64,000 nt of DNA from DATFVJ01 sp963851085 (GTDB taxonomy: Bacteria; Actinomycetota; Actinomycetes; Streptosporangiales; Streptosporangiaceae). Made by a program: the position numbers and the translations under genes. Below the pieces are notes generated by a model. The model saw nothing but the letters and a program-made list of their open reading frames with translations. It did not search any database and was not told the origin of the DNA. Where the stretch lies: NCBI GenBank assembly GCA_963851085.1, contig CAWKNX010000020.1, positions 1 to 64,000 on the forward strand, in the 5' to 3' direction. Positions 25,844 through 34,630 of the stretch are shown piece by piece (the stretch's first letter is position 1; each line of letters opens with the position of its first letter).

Positions 25844-25912
25844 AAGCTTGTTCGGTCAGCAAGCGCAGCGCCAGCGCGCGGGTGCTCATGGGTACCGGAG
25901 GAAGTGGTGGGC

Positions 25913-26713
25913 ATGGGGCTCCTGGATGGAAGGGTTGCCATCGTCACCGGCGCAAGCAGGGGTATCGGGGCGGCCATCGCGAGACGCTTCGGCGCCGAGG
26001 GTGCTGCGGTCGCGGTGGCTGCCCGCACCACGGATGCGGCAAAGTCCCCCCTGCCAGGGACGATCGGCCAGACCGTGGCTGCGATCACCGGCACCGGCGG
26101 GACCGCCACTGCCATCCCCGCCGATCTGTCCAGGCAAGCCGATCGCCAGCGGCTGGTCGCCGAGACCACCGGGCAGCTCGGCCCGCCCGACATCCTCGTC
26201 AACAACGCCGCGGTGACCTACTTCCGCCGGATCGAGGACTTCACCGCCCGCCGCTACGAGCTGATGTTCGCCGTCCAGGTCGAGGCGCCGTTCCAGCTCG
26301 CGTCGCTGGTGCTGCCGGAGATGCGGCGCCGTGGCGCGGGCTGGATCCTCAACATCTCCTCCGGAGCTGCCCGGCACCCGTCGATGCCGCCCAGCGGCTG
26401 GGCAAGCGGCGGCGCCACCGTGTACGGCATGTGCAAGGCCGCGATCGAGCGGTTTTCGACCGGGCTGGCCGCCGAGGTATATGCCGACAACATCGCCGTC
26501 AACGCGCTGTCGCCGAACAGGGTCGTCCCCACGCCGGGGACGATCTTCCATCACCTGACGACCGAGGACGACCCGGAAGCGGAGCCGCCTGCGGTGATGG
26601 CCGAGGCCGCGCTGATGCTGTGCCACCGCGACCCGCTAAGCCTCACCGGCCGGATCACCTACTCGCAGGATCTGCTTACCGAGCTGGACGTGACGGTCCC
26701 GGCGTCGCCTTGA
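25913..26713 (+). CDS. Short-chain dehydrogenase/reductase
   Basis: 266 residues with a complete classical SDR set: TGASRGIG (cofactor loop, near residue 14), NNAAV, the catalytic Ser in NISSGAA and YGMCKAA (Y-x3-K). The arginine-rich AARTTD segment suggests NADP(H). The C-terminal FHHLTTEDDPEAEPPAV and ITYSQDLL are typical of actinobacterial SDRs of lipid or xenobiotic clusters. ATG 25913 is favoured, 9 bases from GGAGGAA; two GTGs closer to the site are alternatives. Its substrate is unknown. Confidence 0.85.
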   Translation: MGLLDGRVAIVTGASRGIGAAIARRFGAEGAAVAVAARTTDAAKSPLPGTIGQTVAAITGTGGTATAIPADLSRQADRQRLVAETTGQLGPPDILVNNAAVTYFRRIEDFTARRYELMFAVQVEAPFQLASLVLPEMRRRGAGWILNISSGAARHPSMPPSGWASGGATVYGMCKAAIERFSTGLAAEVYADNIAVNALSPNRVVPTPGTIFHHLTTEDDPEAEPPAVMAEAALMLCHRDPLSLTGRITYSQDLLTELDVTVPASP

Positions 26714-26729
26714 CCCTCGCGGGCGGCTC

Positions 26730-26845
26730 CGCCTGGCGCGTTCGGCGGCCGGCAGGTGGCGCGTTCGGCGGCCGGGGGGTGGCGGGGGGTGGCGGTTCGG
26801 CTGCCGGCAGGTCGCGCGTTCGGCTGCCGGGGGGCGGCGGCCTGC
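26730..26845. repeat. GC-rich degenerate repeats (GCGTTCGGCGGCCGG)
   Basis: GCGCGTTCGGCGGCCGG and close variants recur about four times between the SDR stop and the next start. Confidence 0.6.
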
Positions 26846-26847
26846 GT

Positions 26848-27498
26848 ATGCTCGTCGCCATGCCCGAGCACCTCGAGCTCCCGCGTCCCTGGAAGTTGCT
26901 GCGCACGGCGGGATGGAGCGCCGCCGAGTCGGCCGGTTTCCCGTTCGCGGCGTATGTGCTGGCGGCTTGGCTGGTCAGCCGTGACGCCGGGTTGCTGGCC
27001 GGGCTCGGCGCCGTCTGGCTGACGGTCGCTGGCCGCAAGCTCGCCAGGGCCGGGGTGCCGGGGATGCTGACCATCTCGGCGCTGGTGCTGACGGTGCAGA
27101 CCGCCGTGGTGATCGCCACCGGCAACACCTTCGTCTACCTGCTCCAGTTTCCGCTGGGGAACTTCGCGCTGTGCGTGCTGTTCGCCAGGACCGCGCGGAC
27201 GCGCCGACCACTCGTCGCCCAGCTCGCCACCGAGGTCGTCGCGCTGCGGCATCCGGGCGCTCACCACCCAGGCCTGCACCGTTTCTTCCGTGGCGCGACA
27301 TGGCTGTGGGCTGGCATCTTCTTCCTGCTCACGGCCGGGCTGGCGGTCATGATGATCACCGAGTCGTTCGAGCTGTTCATGGTGCTGTCCACGGTGGTCA
27401 CGGCTGGCCTGATCGCGGTCGGCGCGGGCGTTTCGGCGCTGTGGTTCTTCGCCGTCCTGCGCAGGTTCGGCCTCCAGTTGCGGTTCGCTTCCGTCTGA
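26848..27498 (+). CDS. VC0807/DUF3159-like integral membrane protein
   Basis: 216 residues with about six predicted membrane helices (PFAAYVLAAWLVS, LLAGLGAVWLTVAG, ISALVLTVQTAVVIATG, WLWAGIFFLLTAGLAVMM, FMVLSTVVTAGLIAVGAG). It resembles small VC0807-like membrane proteins of unknown function. Two starts are possible, ATG 26848 or ATG 26860; neither has a clear ribosome-binding site because the upstream DNA is repetitive. Confidence 0.65.
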   Translation: MLVAMPEHLELPRPWKLLRTAGWSAAESAGFPFAAYVLAAWLVSRDAGLLAGLGAVWLTVAGRKLARAGVPGMLTISALVLTVQTAVVIATGNTFVYLLQFPLGNFALCVLFARTARTRRPLVAQLATEVVALRHPGAHHPGLHRFFRGATWLWAGIFFLLTAGLAVMMITESFELFMVLSTVVTAGLIAVGAGVSALWFFAVLRRFGLQLRFASV

Positions 27499-27512
27499 CA
27501 CCGGGGCGACCT

Positions 27513-27604
27513 CGCCTGACAACGGGGCCCAACTCCGCCTGACAACGGGGCCCAACTCCGCCTGACAACGGGGCCCAACTCCGCCTGACAACGGGCTCGC
27601 CCGC
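27513..27604. repeat. Four tandem 23-bp repeats
   Basis: CGCCTGACAACGGGGCCCAA-CTC starts at 27513, 27536, 27559 and 27582, the first three identical, followed by a decayed partial copy. The array begins 15 bp after the stop of the membrane-protein gene. Confidence 0.88.
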
Positions 27605-28017
27605 GGCCGCCGTCAACGGGCTCGCCGCGGATCTGGCCCCACATTTCCGTAGGAGCCGCCTTTCATGATCGCGGTAACCTACCTGCGGTATGGGCGCGCC
27701 CAGAAATAACTCGCTGATTCGATTCCAGGCATCGTTGCCGTGGTATCGCCGCTACCGGCCGCCCCCGCTCACCTCAATCCCGCATCAGATACCTCATCGG
27801 CCCTATCAACCCCATCTCCCCCGGGCCAGTACCGCTTCGTTACCCCATCAATGGGCCATTGATGGGGTAAGACCAGCGATCCGGCTAGCCGCTGCGAAGA
27901 TCAAATCCACGTGTTAATCATCTGCGGGTACTATTCGCCGAAAAATTACCGCGATCATGAGAGGAAGTTGATCTTGAAGAGACTTCGCGCACGTGGAGGC
28001 GCGGAGTTGGTGCCGGC
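27605..28017. other. Intergenic with split hairpin element
   Basis: Two halves of the dispersed element occur here, the left arm TTCATGATCGCGGTAAC at 27662-27690 and the right arm AAATTACCGCGATCATGA at 27942-27960, separated by about 250 bp of lower-GC sequence that also holds the 31-bp palindrome. A 75-codon plus frame at 27690 lies inside but has no recognisable content. Confidence 0.55.
27840..27870. repeat. 31-bp perfect palindrome, second copy of CCCCATCAATGG element
   Basis: TTACCCCATCAATGG, a central G, and the exact reverse complement of the first arm. The inner 25 bp equal the reverse complement of the palindrome at 3457-3481. Confidence 0.85.
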
Positions 28018-28479
28018 TCAGCGGGCCTCAAGCTCGCGCTTGAGCCGGGCCAGGGTCGTGCGCATGCCATCGCGGTTGGCCTCCGGCCGGGCGTTCGCGA
28101 CCCGGCCGGTGAACACGCGGCCCAGGACATGTGCCCCCCGGCTGCGCCGGTCCTGCCAGCACTCTGTCACCTCGGTGCCGCCGGGCACCGCCGCGAGCCG
28201 GTAACTCCACCGCGACACCGGCATCCCGAACGTGGTGACGTCGAACGCGAACTCCTCGCCAGGCTCGGCGGCCACGACCCGGCACGTGGTGAACCAGACA
28301 CACGCACCCCGCCGGTTGAAGCCCACGAACCGGGCCGGCGCACCGTGCCGCCGCGACCACACCCACGCCGCGAAACACTCCGGGCTCCATCGCGCCATCC
28401 GGCGCACATCGGACACAGCCCCATACACCGCAGCCGGCTGAGCGCCGACCGTGATGCGCTCGGCCACCTCGGCAGACAT
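28018..28479 (-). CDS. SRPBCC (polyketide cyclase/START-like) family protein
   Basis: 153 residues: ITVGAQPAAVYGAVSDVRRM, ARWSPECFAAWVW, FVGFNRRGACVWFTTCRVV, SRWSYRLAAVPGGTEVTECW. This is the helix-grip fold with the usual start (A-x2-VW/Y-x2-V-x-D/x3-M-x2-WSPE) and the late TEV strand. Members bind lipids or polyketides; many are single genes of unknown ligand. ATG 28479 has only a weak ribosome-binding site. Confidence 0.82.
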   Translation of the reverse strand: MSAEVAERITVGAQPAAVYGAVSDVRRMARWSPECFAAWVWSRRHGAPARFVGFNRRGACVWFTTCRVVAAEPGEEFAFDVTTFGMPVSRWSYRLAAVPGGTEVTECWQDRRSRGAHVLGRVFTGRVANARPEANRDGMRTTLARLKRELEAR

Positions 28480-29041
28480 GGACCCACGATAAACCCCGCG
28501 TGCGCCCGATCCACGATGAACTTGCCCGGTGTGAAGGGCGGAACTGCCGGTCCCGGAACCCCCCGCCGCGCCGCGGGCCCACCACACGGCAGCCGTCCGG
28601 GCTCCGCCCGCACGGGGGGCGAACCCCCGGGAACCCCCGCCGCGCCGCAGGTGGCGCCGGTGATGCCCGCGTGCTGGCGGAGATCGCCGGACTGGATGGC
28701 GACCATCGCCAGGCACTCGTGACCCGGCCGGGCCGCGATGACCGTCCGACCCGGCCGGGACGCGAATGATGCGTACGGCGTATCTGAACCGGGTCGGGCG
28801 CCTCCTTACCAGGTAAGGCAGCACCACCCATACCGCGTGGCCGGGGGGCAAGGTGGGCTGCGTTACCGGGGGGAAACCGTGAGTGATAGGCCGCACGAAC
28901 GTGATCTCGCCGCCGGCTCCTGACTGGAGCGGACGCGGGCGACGGCCCCGTCGCCGCCCCGGCCGGCGGCGCACCGGCCCCGGCCGCCATCGTCAGCAAT
29001 GCGCGCGGCGCACGAGAATAACGAGCTGCCGGCCCATCTGC
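28480..29041. other. Intergenic, no supported gene
   Basis: Long open frames here are proline/arginine-rich shadows. No family resemblance, repeat or hairpin stands out. Confidence 0.45.
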
Positions 29042-29533
29042 CTGGTCGCGGCTAAGCGCGTAAGAGAGACAGGCGTCGCTTGGCTCAGAATCTACGGAGG
29101 GCCGGAAGCCGCGGGCTTGCTCGCCGCTGCCCTTGTATTCACCTTAGTCCATATCAATGGCGGGCCGCTGATTGGATCCGCCCTCCTCAGCAGCTGGGCC
29201 GAGGATATTGCGTTTGTCGGCTATTTCGCAGTGCGAGCCGTCCGTGAGCAGAGCCGATACCACAAGCATCGCCATTGGGTGAAATACTACGTGCTCACCT
29301 TCGGGCTGGCTTTTTGGGGTCTGTTTATTGAGCTCGGCCTGGCGGAATCGATCGACAAGGTCGTTCGCCCCACCCTTCTGTACGAGATTCCGCACATCCT
29401 GCACAATCTGGTGGCTGGCTTCATCCTGGCCAAACTAGCTGCTGACTGCGTTTACTATCTGCTGGCCTACGCCGGCCGGACGGCCCGGATACGGTATTTC
29501 ACGCCCAGAGCTGGCCGCACCGGCGCAGGCTAG
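29042..29533 (+). CDS. Small integral membrane protein, start uncertain
   Basis: The frame is open from a GTG at 28883, but residues before about 29042 are Arg/Pro-rich and not protein-like. From LVAAKRVRETGVAWLRIYGG onward there are about four membrane helices (AGLLAAALVFTLVHI, DIAFVGYFAVRAV, YYVLTFGLAFWGLFIELG, AADCVYYLLAYAG). Base composition is less GC-rich than its neighbours. No family recognised. No conventional start with a ribosome-binding site exists near 29042, so the 5' end may be damaged or begin further upstream. Confidence 0.5.
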   Translation: MVAAKRVRETGVAWLRIYGGPEAAGLLAAALVFTLVHINGGPLIGSALLSSWAEDIAFVGYFAVRAVREQSRYHKHRHWVKYYVLTFGLAFWGLFIELGLAESIDKVVRPTLLYEIPHILHNLVAGFILAKLAADCVYYLLAYAGRTARIRYFTPRAGRTGAG

Positions 29534-29572
29534 CGGGGATCGTGCCCGGCCGCGCCGGGTAGCGTCGGGCGC

Positions 29573-30778
29573 ATGATGGCTACGCTCGCAGTCGAGAACT
29601 ACCGGTCGCTGCGGCGGCTCGTTGTCCCGCTCGCTGCGCTGAACGTGGTGACCGGTGCCAACGGCAGCGGCAAGTCCAGCCTGTACCGGGCGCTGCGCCT
29701 GCTTGCGGATGCGGCGCGGAACGGAGCGGTGGCCGCGCTCGCCCGTGAGGGCGGCCTGCCGTCGACGCTGTGGGCGGGCCCGGAGAAGACCGGGAGGTCG
29801 GTGCGGGAAGGCCGTTACCCGGTGCAGGGCACAGTCAGGACCAAGCCGGTCAGCTTGCGGCTTGGCTTTGCCGGGGATGACTTCGGCTATGCCATCGACC
29901 TCGGCCTTCCGGCCGGCGGTGGTCAGACGGCGTTCGCCCCGGACCCGGAGATCAAGCGGGAGAGCATCTGGAGTGGGCCGGCGCTCCGGTCCGCAGCCCT
30001 GCTGTGCGACCGGAGCAACGGCGCCGTCCGCATCCGCGAAGATGACGGCGGCTGGTCGGCGCCCTACCCGATCCGGTCCTACGACAGCATGCTCAGCGAG
30101 TTCGCCGATCCACAGCGCGGGCCGGAGGTGCTCAGCCTGCGTCAGCGGATCCGGTCCTGGCGCTTCTACGACTACATCCGCACCGACGCCACGGCACCCG
30201 CGCGCGGCAGCCAGATCGGCACCCGCGCGCGGCAGCCAGATGGGCACCCGGACGCTGGTCCTCGGCCCCGATGGGGCCGACATCGCCGCGGCGCTGCAGA
30301 CGATCCGCGAGATCGGCGACAGCGCAGCTCTGGATACGGCGATCGACCTCGCCTTCCCCGGGAGCCGGATCAGCATCGAGGCCGATAGGCCGGCCGGTTC
30401 GAGTTGCTCCTGCACCAGCATGGCCTGCTGCGGCCGCTCGGTGCACCGGAGCTGTCCGACGGCACGCTGCGGTACCTGCTGTGGACCGCGGCGCTGCGCA
30501 CGCCCCGTCCCGCCAGCCTGATCGTGCTCAACGAGCCTGAGACCAGCCTGCATCCTGAGCTGCTCCGCCCGCTCGCACGGCTGGTCACTGATGCCGCAGG
30601 CCGCGCGCAGATAATCGCGGTCTCGCACGCTCGCCCCCTGATCGACGCTATGCAGCGCGCAGCCAAGGAGGCGGGCACGCGCGTCAACACCATCGAAATG
30701 ACCAAGGAGTCCGGTGAGACCCGCATCCTCGGCCAGCAACCGCTTGACGAGCCATCATGGCACTGGCCCAAACGCTGA
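29573..30778 (+). pseudogene. AAA-family ATPase (SMC/RecF-like), two frameshifts
   Basis: Walker A GANGSGKSS is near residue 28, followed in other frames by the signature-like LSDGTLRYLLW, Walker B LIVLNEPETSLHPELL and the switch AVSHARPL. This is an OLD/RecF-like AAA_21 ATPase of the kind found in phage-defence and DNA-repair settings. A 25-bp tandem duplication (30193-30242) breaks the first frame and a missing G near 30390 the second; correcting both leaves exactly 394 codons. No partner nuclease gene is adjacent. Confidence 0.75.
30193..30242. repeat. 25-bp tandem duplication inside the ATPase gene
   Basis: The 25 bases from 30193 are repeated from 30218 with one mismatch at the last position (C to G). 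Because 25 is not a multiple of three, the duplication itself shifts the frame. Confidence 0.9.
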
Positions 30779-30831
30779 ACCCAAACGCTGAACCCAAACG
30801 CTCAACCCGAGCGCTCAACCCGAGCGCAGAG
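30767..30831. repeat. Five tandem 13-bp repeats
   Basis: CCCAAACGCTGAA twice, then CCCAAACGCTCAA, CCCGAGCGCTCAA and CCCGAGCGCAGAG, a graded series that overlaps the last codons of the ATPase. Confidence 0.85.
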
Positions 30832-30945
30832 CTGTGCGCTCGTACGGGGAAGCTGGCTGCGGGCCGGGAAACGGCGACCCTACCCGGGTGGAACGATGGC
30901 GCACGCGCCATCTCGTGCGGCAGCACCCCGGCAGACCTCGGCAGG

Positions 30946-31686
30946 TCAGGAGGGGTCCGAACGGGTCGGCGAGGCCCAGGCCAGCGGATCGAGGGTGCCG
31001 TCGACGGCGGCTTCGGCGACGTCGGTGAGGCGGCGGTTGCTGTCGCGGGCGTAGTGCCGCAACCGGGAGAAGGCCTCGGCCAGGTCGACGCCGGCGCGCT
31101 CTGAGATCACGCCTTTGGCCTGCTCGATCACCACCCGGCTCGTCAGGGCACCAGACAGCTGCTCGGTCAGGCGCTGGGCTTCGGCAGTGGCACGATGCTG
31201 CACGATGCTGAGACTGGCGAGGTCCGCGAAGGCCCGGGCGACGATGGCATCCGCCTCATCCATCGGCTTTTGCCTGACGCTGAGCAGGTTCAGGGCGCCG
31301 AGGGTCACGTCCCGCAACCGCAGCGGCAGGGCGGACGCCGACTGGAAGCCGGCCCCGAGGGCGGCGGCGGAGAACGACGGCCAGCGGCCGCGCCCGGCCT
31401 CCAGGTTCACGTGTTCGACGCGCTCACCGCTGCGGAAGGCGTCAAGACAGGGGCCTTCCTGGGCCTGAATCTCGAACAACTCCAGGAGGCGCATCGCCTC
31501 ACTGGACGAGGCCACCAGCCCCATGCTGCCCTTGGGCGAGACCAGCATCACTCCGGCGGCAGAGACGCCGAGCAGCTTTACGCAGCGATCGGTGAGCCCG
31601 GTCAGCAGGTCAATGATGTCGTAGTCGTCGACAAGTGTGTCGGCCATTTCGACCAGCGATCGGACCACATCGGCTTCTCGGCTCAT
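30946..31686 (-). CDS. GAF-ANTAR domain regulator
   Basis: 246 residues: a GAF domain (LLTGLTDRCVKLLGVSAAGV, EGPCLDAFRSGE, SALPLRLRDVTLGALNLL) then a C-terminal ANTAR RNA-binding domain (LTSRVVIEQAKGVISERAGV and DLAEAFSRLRHYARD). ANTAR proteins act as transcription antiterminators by binding paired RNA hairpins; GAF probably senses a ligand or redox state. AGGAGG lies about 10 bases ahead of ATG 31686. A second ANTAR protein follows the same orientation upstream. Confidence 0.9.
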   Translation of the reverse strand: MSREADVVRSLVEMADTLVDDYDIIDLLTGLTDRCVKLLGVSAAGVMLVSPKGSMGLVASSSEAMRLLELFEIQAQEGPCLDAFRSGERVEHVNLEAGRGRWPSFSAAALGAGFQSASALPLRLRDVTLGALNLLSVRQKPMDEADAIVARAFADLASLSIVQHRATAEAQRLTEQLSGALTSRVVIEQAKGVISERAGVDLAEAFSRLRHYARDSNRRLTDVAEAAVDGTLDPLAWASPTRSDPS

Positions 31687-31807
31687 CTCAACCCATCCTC
31701 CTGAGCCGGCGGCCAGTCACGGCCGACGGCCGCCGGATCGATGCCCAGGCCGCACTACCATTCTAGTCGCGACCCGTCCCCGCTTCATCGGTACGAGCGG
31801 GTGGGAT

Positions 31808-32503
31808 TCACCCCAGCCGGAGGCTGCGGGCGACGACGTCCTCGGCCACCTCGGCGAGCGGGCGATCGTTGCTGAAAGCGTACGCCCGCAGGCGGATGAG
31901 CGCCTCGGTGATGCTGACCCCCTGCTGCACCGAGACCATGCCGGCCGCGTTGTGCACCACGAAGTGGAAGTCGGCGCCGATCTCCAGCCCCTTGGCCATC
32001 GCGTCCGCAGGCGCCCCGGCCTGGGCCTCCAGCACCCAGCGGGCCGCCACGTCGGCCACGACCAGCGCGTCAGCGTGCTGGTCGTCGCTCAGGGAACCAG
32101 GCCAGTCCCGGTAGAGGTTGAGCGCCCCCAGGCGCACCGTGCCCACCCGCAACGGGAACCCGAACACCGCCCGCACACCGGCCTCCAGCGCCGGCGGGGT
32201 GAAGGCGAACCACCGGCGGGTCACCGGATCCGCCAGGTCGGGCTCGGCCACGACACTGTCCTGCCGATAGGCGTCGACGCACGGGCCCTCGCCGAGGGTG
32301 TACTGCAACTCCTCGATCAGGTGGCTCACGTCGTTGGTGGTGCACAAGGACCCGCTTGGTATGTCACCCGACATGAGCATGACCCCGGCACCGTTCACCC
32401 CGACGATCCCCGGGCACACACCGCACAGCCGGGCTGACGACCACGCATCCCCGCCCTCGGCGGAGAGCTCAGCCAAGATCCGATGAAGCCTGTCGCCGGC
32501 CAT
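31808..32503 (-). CDS. GAF-ANTAR domain regulator
   Basis: 231 residues. The GAF part shows GVNGAGVMLMSGDIP, LGEGPCVDAYRQDS and FGFPLRVGTVRLGALNLYRD; the ANTAR part shows AAGMVSVQQGVSITEALIRL and RAYAFSND. The ANTAR helix AAGMVSVQQ is a common variant of AKGV-type motifs. It is not overlapping with the ANTAR gene at 30946 (121 bp apart), so the two may be separately transcribed paralogues. The ribosome-binding site of ATG 32503 is weak. Confidence 0.88.
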   Translation of the reverse strand: MAGDRLHRILAELSAEGGDAWSSARLCGVCPGIVGVNGAGVMLMSGDIPSGSLCTTNDVSHLIEELQYTLGEGPCVDAYRQDSVVAEPDLADPVTRRWFAFTPPALEAGVRAVFGFPLRVGTVRLGALNLYRDWPGSLSDDQHADALVVADVAARWVLEAQAGAPADAMAKGLEIGADFHFVVHNAAGMVSVQQGVSITEALIRLRAYAFSNDRPLAEVAEDVVARSLRLG

Positions 32504-32888
32504 TCAAAGACACCAGCCCGGGCACGAGTCCGGCCTGCGGCCCACAGCACCGTGGCAATCGTCCACCTGCTGCCTCCTTCGCCCGAGAAAGGAAAAGCGT
32601 CAGCGGGGACTGGACTCAACGCACTTCCGGGGCCGGGTCACCGGTCCCTTCATAACCGACGCTACGCCATGTAACGGCCTAGAGCATCCCGGACCAGGAG
32701 GTCAATGGAGAATCCAGCAGCTAGCTGGCCAGAAGATCGACACCATATCCGGCAGGCGCGGCCCAGCTTCCCCAGTACCTGCCGCCGGGCCGCCGCGTGC
32801 TGGTCAGCGAGGCGGGAGTTGGCAGGCGTCCGGCTTCGCGTCTACTGCGGCCCGGTGACCCGCAGGTGGGCACCGCACAGCGGACTCG
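32504..32888. other. Intergenic, nothing recognised
   Basis: No frame with family features and no clear repeat. It includes the 5' region of the ANTAR gene at 32503. Confidence 0.45.
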
Positions 32889-33074
32889 TCACTCGGCGCA
32901 CCTGGCGCAGACATGCTTACCCGTGGCCGGGATGTGATGCGTCACCAAGGACGTGCGGCAGGCGTAACAGCGTTGGCCACCGTAGCCGATCAGCCGGCAC
33001 AACCCGGCAAGAAGGCGGCTCGAACGGCTAGCCGGCAGCGTGCCCGTGACGATGTCTGTGGATGCGGCGCTCAC
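32889..33074 (-). CDS. Small zinc-ribbon protein
   Basis: 61 residues ending GGQRCYACRTSLVTHHIPAT and GKHVCARCAE, a CxxC...CxxC zinc ribbon. GTG 33074 is well placed 5 bases after GGGAGGA. The N-terminal 30 residues are featureless. Function unknown. Confidence 0.55.
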   Translation of the reverse strand: MSAASTDIVTGTLPASRSSRLLAGLCRLIGYGGQRCYACRTSLVTHHIPATGKHVCARCAE

Positions 33075-33332
33075 GCGATTCCTCCCAGGCAGGAGTTGTG
33101 TTGACTGCCTGGGTCCGGAGCAGAGCCGTCGCCGACTACATGCAACTATCGCAAGACGGCCGCTGCGTGGCAATACCTACCCCGAACCGGACACACAATT
33201 GAGACGGCGCGACTAGCTCCGTACAGCGATGGCCCGCCCGGGAACAGCCCCGGCGTCCCTGGCCGGGCCTCGGGGCGATTGCGCCGGTCCCCCTCCGCAT
33301 AGTGGCCGATGTCGGCGATCTGAAGGAGGAGC

Positions 33333-33671
33333 GTGTTCACCGCGGACGGCGTCAACGTCGGGGGTAACGGGGGTAACGGGAGCAACGGGACCGCCACAGT
33401 GGTGCTCCCCGGCGGCACGTTCAAGATCACGCACCGCACCGTGCACAGCAAGGGGACCTTCAACCCCAGGACCTGCCTGTTCACCGTCCACGGGAGTGGC
33501 AGCTACAAGCTCGGCGGCACCAGGAAGTACGCCAAGATCAGCGGTTCCGGGAGGTTCGTGCTCACCATTCTGGCCGTCGAGGCGCGTAACTCGGCGGGCA
33601 CCTGCACGATGGCGCGGCCGCCGGCCGCCTACCAGCAGGTCATCACCCGGCACGGTCCCGTCCACGGATAG
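33333..33671 (+). CDS. Hypothetical secreted-type beta protein, probably truncated
   Basis: 112 residues rich in Gly, Thr and beta-forming stretches: NGTATVVLPGGTFKITHRTV, FNPRTCLFTVHGSGSYKLGG, GSGRFVLTILAV. The two cysteines and composition suggest an exported domain, but there is no signal peptide, so the 5' end may be lost; GTG 33333 directly follows GGAGGAGC. A strong hairpin after the stop supports real transcription. Confidence 0.5.
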   Translation: MFTADGVNVGGNGGNGSNGTATVVLPGGTFKITHRTVHSKGTFNPRTCLFTVHGSGSYKLGGTRKYAKISGSGRFVLTILAVEARNSAGTCTMARPPAAYQQVITRHGPVHG

Positions 33672-34022
33672 CCCACCCGGGCAACTTCCAGCCCCGAGCC
33701 CCGGCAAGGGCCAGCAGCGCCGCTCCTGATCGCCGCGACGGCGAGACTGCTGGCCCTTGCCCGGCAACTGCGGACGATCTCGGCCACCGGCCGGCATTTC
33801 GCCGGTCTTTGGCAGCCCCAAAGAACGGCCGGGTCGATACCGCGGCCGGCCCGGCGGGCTCTGCCGCGCACGATCATGGGCCGCCTGGCGCGGTACACGC
33901 GGCGCGCGCAGCCGTTCGGGATCAATTTTTTCGCCGCCAAAGTCGACGGAATGCGCCGTCACCGCCACCGCTCACGCCGCCAATAATTGGTCCGGGTCAA
34001 CTCACCCCGTCCCGTCTGCGCC
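33672..34022. other. Intergenic between convergent genes
   Basis: Contains the terminator hairpin at 33703-33761 and otherwise nothing recognisable. Confidence 0.5.
33703..33761. terminator. Strong stem-loop, 15-bp perfect arms
   Basis: GGCAAGGGCCAGCAG (33703-33717) pairs perfectly with 33747-33761, with a nested CGCCG-CGA-CGGCG hairpin in the loop. It lies 32 bp after the stop at 33671 and before a convergent gene. Confidence 0.6.
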
Positions 34023-34496
34023 TCAGTGCGCGTTGATCGTGAGACCGAATGGCGCCGAGGTGCCGATGGGATCGCTGCTGTCGGTGATGGCGGTAACGGT
34101 TACCGTGAATGTGCCCGCCGGGCTCGACGGCGCGGTGGTGAAGGTCAGGATCGACCTGCCGCCGATGGTCGTCGTGCGCGGCGAGAATGACGCCGTGACG
34201 CCGCTCGGCAGGCCGCTGACGCTCAGGTTCACCCGAGTGCCGTAGAGATCACCCGTCGCGTGGAACGAAACAGTGGTCCTCGTGACGCGACCGGCCCGGA
34301 CCGTGGCCGAGGACGAACTGAGCTGCATCGTGTAGTAGCTCTCCGACGCAGACGCAGACGCGGACGCTCCGCTGGTGACATTGCCGGTGGTCGCCGCACC
34401 GCTGGCGAACGCCACCCCCGATCCGCCGATCGCCATCAGCAGCGCAGTCGGCAGCAGCGCCGCTTTCATCACTGCCCTGGTGTGAATGCGCAACAT
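34023..34496 (-). CDS. Secreted protein with an Ig-like (NEW3/COG1470-type) domain
   Basis: 157 residues: signal peptide MLRIHTRAVMKAALLPTALL ending near VAFASGAA, a Ser/Ala-rich linker, then a single beta-sandwich domain with VRAGRVTRTTVSFHATG, VNLSVSGLPSGVTASFSP and PAGTFTVTVTAI. The LSVSGLPSGVTASFSP signature is common to bacterial surface beta-sandwich domains. A lone domain of this size suggests a small cell-surface or exported protein. AAGGGGCGAG precedes ATG 34496. Confidence 0.7.
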   Translation of the reverse strand: MLRIHTRAVMKAALLPTALLMAIGGSGVAFASGAATTGNVTSGASASASASESYYTMQLSSSSATVRAGRVTRTTVSFHATGDLYGTRVNLSVSGLPSGVTASFSPRTTTIGGRSILTFTTAPSSPAGTFTVTVTAITDSSDPIGTSAPFGLTINAH

Positions 34497-34630
34497 CTCG
34501 CCCCTTCCCAAGCGACTCCGGTGGCAGCGCTCGAGGCCGCACACCCTGTTGCGGCACCGTCGCATCCGGCGCTGGAACGGGCCTGAAACGGGCCTGAAGC
34601 GGGAGCTCCACCGGGTCGGTGGTGACTGGC

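Noticed and set aside
27513..27604. CRISPR array or integron-like site
   Set aside because: Head-to-tail 23-bp units leave no spacers; no integrase.
29573..30388. Complete 271-residue ATPase
   Set aside because: Walker B and switch motifs continue in other frames to 30778; the short frame ends in out-of-frame Arg-rich sequence.
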